NCBI GenBank assembly: GCA_003009815.1
Contig: PXPD01000043.1
Location: 6,770-15,270, forward strand
Source: Nanohaloarchaea archaeon SW_4_43_9
GTDB lineage: Archaea; Nanohalarchaeota; Nanosalinia; Nanosalinales; Nanosalinaceae
Direction of reading: 5' to 3'
Length of the DNA: 8,501 bases
The notes beneath the pieces are model-generated. The model worked only from the letters and a program-made list of their open reading frames with translations, ran no database searches and was not told the origin of the DNA. The translations under genes were made by a program, and so were the position numbers. Below, piece by piece: positions 6,714-8,501 of the stretch; positions within the stretch are counted from its first letter, which is position 1, and each line of letters starts with the position of its first letter.

Positions 6714-6718
6714 CACCT
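6714..6718 (-). promoter_or_regulatory. Possible Shine-Dalgarno site of metG, before an ATT codon
   Basis: AGGTG on the minus strand (within AGGTGGA) matches the archaeal SD. It lies 8 nt before an ATT codon at 6705-6703, where MetRS similarity should begin. Spacing is similar to valS and the gene at 3450. It marks where the metG start probably is, or was before an ATG to ATT change. Confidence 0.4.
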
Positions 6719-6745
6719 GTCCAAGAATTAAGTTGGGAAACTGTT

Positions 6746-7396
6746 TTAACTCCTGTTTAATTCATGGCTAGAGTAATTTTCTAATGTCTCCTCGTATACA
6801 TTCCAGAACCTGTCATCAAAGCTATCAATACTGCTACCTGTTTCCTGATAATTATCCTGTATGTGTCTGGCTATCACTGTTTCATTATCAGTAATTACTG
6901 CTATGTGCTTTCCTTCATCTATTTTTGAGTACCAGTCGTCAGCTTCCAGGAATTCTGGGATATCTATTATAGAGTCCTCTCCGTAAGGAGATATTAACTG
7001 CCTTCGATTGTATTTATCTTCAATCTTTGGAACTTTGAATCCCACTATACCACTAAAACTCCCTCCGCCTATAACTTCTTTTCCTACATCTATAGCCATT
7101 TTGGCGAGTTTTCCGCCTTCAACTCCAGGGTATTTCATGTCATCTCTTGCTTCCTGATCTAGTGCATCACTTAGATCTTCATCTAACTCATGGTAGTTTG
7201 GTACATATACTGCTTTTCTAGGCAAGTCATTGATTTCTTCTGCATCGTCTACCCAGGCTTCAAAATCACTTTCTGAATCCAAGTAAAGTTCTTCACCATC
7301 TTTCCCTATGATTCTATCAAGGGTTTCGGGATGATTCAAATTATTCAGATTTATTGTCGATATAGCTTCTTTGATATCGTCTTTTCCAAGGCTCAT
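6746..7396 (-). CDS. Acidic protein of unknown function (216 residues)
   Basis: A protein I do not recognise. It is acidic, with no signal peptide, membrane helix, Cys motif or nucleotide-binding loop; the only Cys in the open frame lies upstream of the chosen start. Visible marks are a helical N-terminus (MSLGKDDIKEAIS), a strand RKAVYVPNY near residue 62, a Gly-rich run VIGGGSFSGIVGF near 107-119, and a beta-type segment KHIAVITDNETVIARHI near 165-181 followed by an acidic helical tail. The ATG at 7396 is preferred over an in-frame TTG at 7417 because a TATA-like box is centred 25-26 nt upstream of the ATG, while the TTG would fall inside that box. It is divergent from the ITPase gene and 40 bp upstream of metG on the same strand. 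Sampled GC (about 33-45%) is lower than in the synthetase genes. Confidence 0.75.
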   Translation of the reverse strand: MSLGKDDIKEAISTINLNNLNHPETLDRIIGKDGEELYLDSESDFEAWVDDAEEINDLPRKAVYVPNYHELDEDLSDALDQEARDDMKYPGVEGGKLAKMAIDVGKEVIGGGSFSGIVGFKVPKIEDKYNRRQLISPYGEDSIIDIPEFLEADDWYSKIDEGKHIAVITDNETVIARHIQDNYQETGSSIDSFDDRFWNVYEETLENYSSHELNRS

Positions 7397-7415
7397 ATAA
7401 CATATGTCGTCGGGC

Positions 7416-7425
7416 AAAATATATG
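7416..7425. promoter_or_regulatory. Shared bidirectional TATA-like element
   Basis: AAAATATATG on the plus strand (CATATATTTT on the minus) is the only TATA-like sequence in the 53-bp gap between the two divergent ATGs. Its ATATAT core (7419-7424) is centred 28.5 nt before the plus-strand ATG at 7450 and 25.5 nt before the minus-strand ATG at 7396. Both distances suit leaderless archaeal transcripts. Confidence 0.5.
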
Positions 7426-7449
7426 TAGGTGAAAAAACAAGTCGGAGTT

Positions 7450-8040
7450 ATGAAGAGATTATTCTTTGCGACAGGAAATAAAGGGAAACTGGAAGAAATG
7501 CAAGAACCGTTTGCTAGAGCTGGTTACAAGCTGGTACAGGTAGAAGCTGATGTACCGGAGATCGATGCGATGGATGTCGAGGAGGTCGCGGAGCGAAAAG
7601 TAATGGATTCGTATCAGGAGGCGGTTTTGAACCAAGAGGTTGGCAGCGTTGACTATTTCATTGTGGAAGACACCGGCTTTTATGTCGAGGCTCTGGGGGG
7701 CTTTCCAGGAGCTGAAGCTGCTTTCTTCGCGGGAACAGCTGGAGCTGATAGACTGCTAAAATTAATGGAGGAAGAAGAGAATCGAAATGCGTACTTCCGA
7801 ACAGCAATAGCTGTCTATATGCCGGGAAAAGATAAAGTCGAGATCTTCACTGGGAAGATGAGAGGAAAAATTCCGGAGAGGAAACGTGGGGAATCACACC
7901 CACATCTACCGTATAACAGCTATTTCGTGCCTGATCACGGTAACGGGAAATCCCTTGCGGAGAACCCTGATCTGAAAAATGAGGAGATGCACAGAAGGAA
8001 AGCAGTCAATTCCTTAATTGATTGGCTTGAAGAACAGTAA
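7450..8040 (+). CDS. rdgB: XTP/dITP pyrophosphatase (RdgB/HAM1 family)
   Basis: Hydrolyses non-canonical purine nucleoside triphosphates (dITP, XTP, ITP) to monophosphates plus pyrophosphate, keeping deaminated bases out of DNA and RNA; cytosolic. The 196-residue product matches the family in length and order: FFATGNKGKLEE at the N-terminus, then EDTGFYVEALGGFPGAE (the conserved D-[ST]-G substrate loop), AYFRTAIAVY, a G-K-x-x-G-x-I strand pair, and a C-terminal HRRKA helix. Two usually conserved spots differ: the FGYDP-type segment reads LPYNSYF and the S-H-R motif reads MHR. The ATG at 7450 puts the first strand at the usual place; an upstream in-frame GTG (7429) would add seven residues and lies almost on the TATA box. 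The stop directly abuts the stop of the convergent HAD gene. Confidence 0.9.
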   Translation: MKRLFFATGNKGKLEEMQEPFARAGYKLVQVEADVPEIDAMDVEEVAERKVMDSYQEAVLNQEVGSVDYFIVEDTGFYVEALGGFPGAEAAFFAGTAGADRLLKLMEEEENRNAYFRTAIAVYMPGKDKVEIFTGKMRGKIPERKRGESHPHLPYNSYFVPDHGNGKSLAENPDLKNEEMHRRKAVNSLIDWLEEQ

Positions 8041-8501
8041 TTACAGAATCTTTCTTTTCAGCCGTGCCAGGCTTGAAAGGCCGTAATCCGGTTTCTGGAT
8101 CTCGTCGGCTTTCTTTAATATTTCCCGGTCAATATCGCCTGACATCACGGCAACGGTCGTCATACCAAGGTTATTCCCTGTCTCCATATCTTCTAATCGG
8201 TCTCCGACGAACATCGATGCACCAGTGAAATAGCTGAAGTAGTCCTGGAATACTTCCTGGTAGAAATCGTCGGGTTTTCCTACTAACCGGGTTTCGCCCA
8301 TTTCCCTGAAAGCCTGATTGAACATTCCTTGGTGAGGCATCGTCTTCTTCATCGTGCGGAAAGTATTCTCCGAACTGCAAATAATAGCTTTGCCGTCCCC
8401 CTGCAAAATATTCATCGCTTTCTCAGCCTTTCTGTAGTTAAACTGTCGGTCGAAACCAGCTACAACAGTGTCCGATTTCCCTTTTACCTCAATATCTTTT
8501 T
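8041..8501 (-). CDS. HAD-superfamily (IIA, NagD/PGP-like) phosphatase, partial: N-terminus beyond right edge
   Basis: The C-terminal 152 residues of a haloacid-dehalogenase-like hydrolase. The open frame continues through the right edge, so the internal ATG at 8415 is not the start. Visible are the HAD-IIA marks DTVVAGFDRQFNY (end of the cap), an IICSSENTF segment matching the family's 'ATNxDxTFP', motif III Lys in VGKPDDFY, and motif IV VGDRLEDMETGNNLGM followed by TVAVMSG. It ends with KPDYGLSSLARL, the usual 'PDYVIDSLAEL' C-terminus. Motif I (DxDG) and most of the cap lie outside. Subfamily members act on p-nitrophenyl phosphate, phosphoglycolate, glycerol phosphate or nucleotide monophosphates; the substrate cannot be chosen here. 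The stop TAA (minus strand) touches the stop of the ITPase gene with no base between. Confidence 0.82.
   Translation of the reverse strand, partial: KDIEVKGKSDTVVAGFDRQFNYRKAEKAMNILQGDGKAIICSSENTFRTMKKTMPHQGMFNQAFREMGETRLVGKPDDFYQEVFQDYFSYFTGASMFVGDRLEDMETGNNLGMTTVAVMSGDIDREILKKADEIQKPDYGLSSLARLKRKIL

Noticed and set aside
7415..7417. TTG at 7417 as the start of the unknown minus-strand gene
   Set aside because: It overlaps the only TATA-like box in the gap; the ATG at 7396 is at the right distance for a leaderless transcript.
7429..7431. GTG at 7429 as the ITPase start
   Set aside because: It is a few bases from the TATA-like core and adds seven residues not typical of the family; the ATG at 7450 fits the family start.
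8171..8380. Second minus-strand open frame inside the HAD gene
   Set aside because: Overlaps the HAD reading frame, which carries clear motifs; no independent support.

Overview
The window looks archaeal. Start sites follow two archaeal patterns: AT-rich TATA-like boxes about 25-29 nt upstream of start codons with almost no leader, and, for internal genes, Shine-Dalgarno sites complementary to an archaeal 16S 3' end (GGAGGTGAT). The valyl- and methionyl-tRNA synthetases are of archaeal/eukaryotic type. Proteins are strongly acidic (Asp/Glu-rich, few Lys) while GC is moderate (hand counts of 60-base rows give about 33-58%). That fits a salt-adapted archaeon, possibly a small-genome DPANN/nanohaloarchaeal lineage, but the lineage is inference and cannot be settled from this window.

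Layout. Bases 1-3218 are on the minus strand, read right to left: tspO (TspO/MBR membrane protein), an MBL-fold metallohydrolase, and valS, which runs off the left edge. Divergent from tspO, on the plus strand, is a tight three-gene unit (3339-4603): a 36-residue ORF, a 206-residue protein that resembles a degenerate isochorismatase-like cysteine hydrolase, and a 178-residue protein of unknown function. It meets metG tail to tail with a 1-base gap. metG (minus, about 6705-4605) is broken: the catalytic domain changes frame near 5760, with the family's conserved 'HFIGKDN' segment mostly missing, and no canonical start codon is found at the 5' end. Upstream of metG on the same strand is a 216-residue protein of unknown function (6746-7396). 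It is divergent from an ITPase/XTP pyrophosphatase gene (RdgB/HAM1 family, 7450-8040), and one TATA-like core appears to serve both. The last gene is the C-terminal part of a HAD-IIA phosphatase (minus, 8041 to beyond the right edge), whose stop codon abuts the ITPase stop.

Functional picture. There are two aminoacyl-tRNA synthetases (translation), a nucleotide-pool sanitizing enzyme, two general hydrolases (MBL, HAD) and a small-ligand membrane protein. Between them sit AT-richer genes of unknown function that look like accessory or lineage-specific insertions. No gene-free stretch exceeds about 120 bases. I saw no tRNA, rRNA, CRISPR array, insertion sequence or clear intrinsic terminator. 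The points most worth a second look are the damaged metG, the shared divergent promoter, and the operon with the isochorismatase-like protein in which the usual catalytic Asp position reads His.
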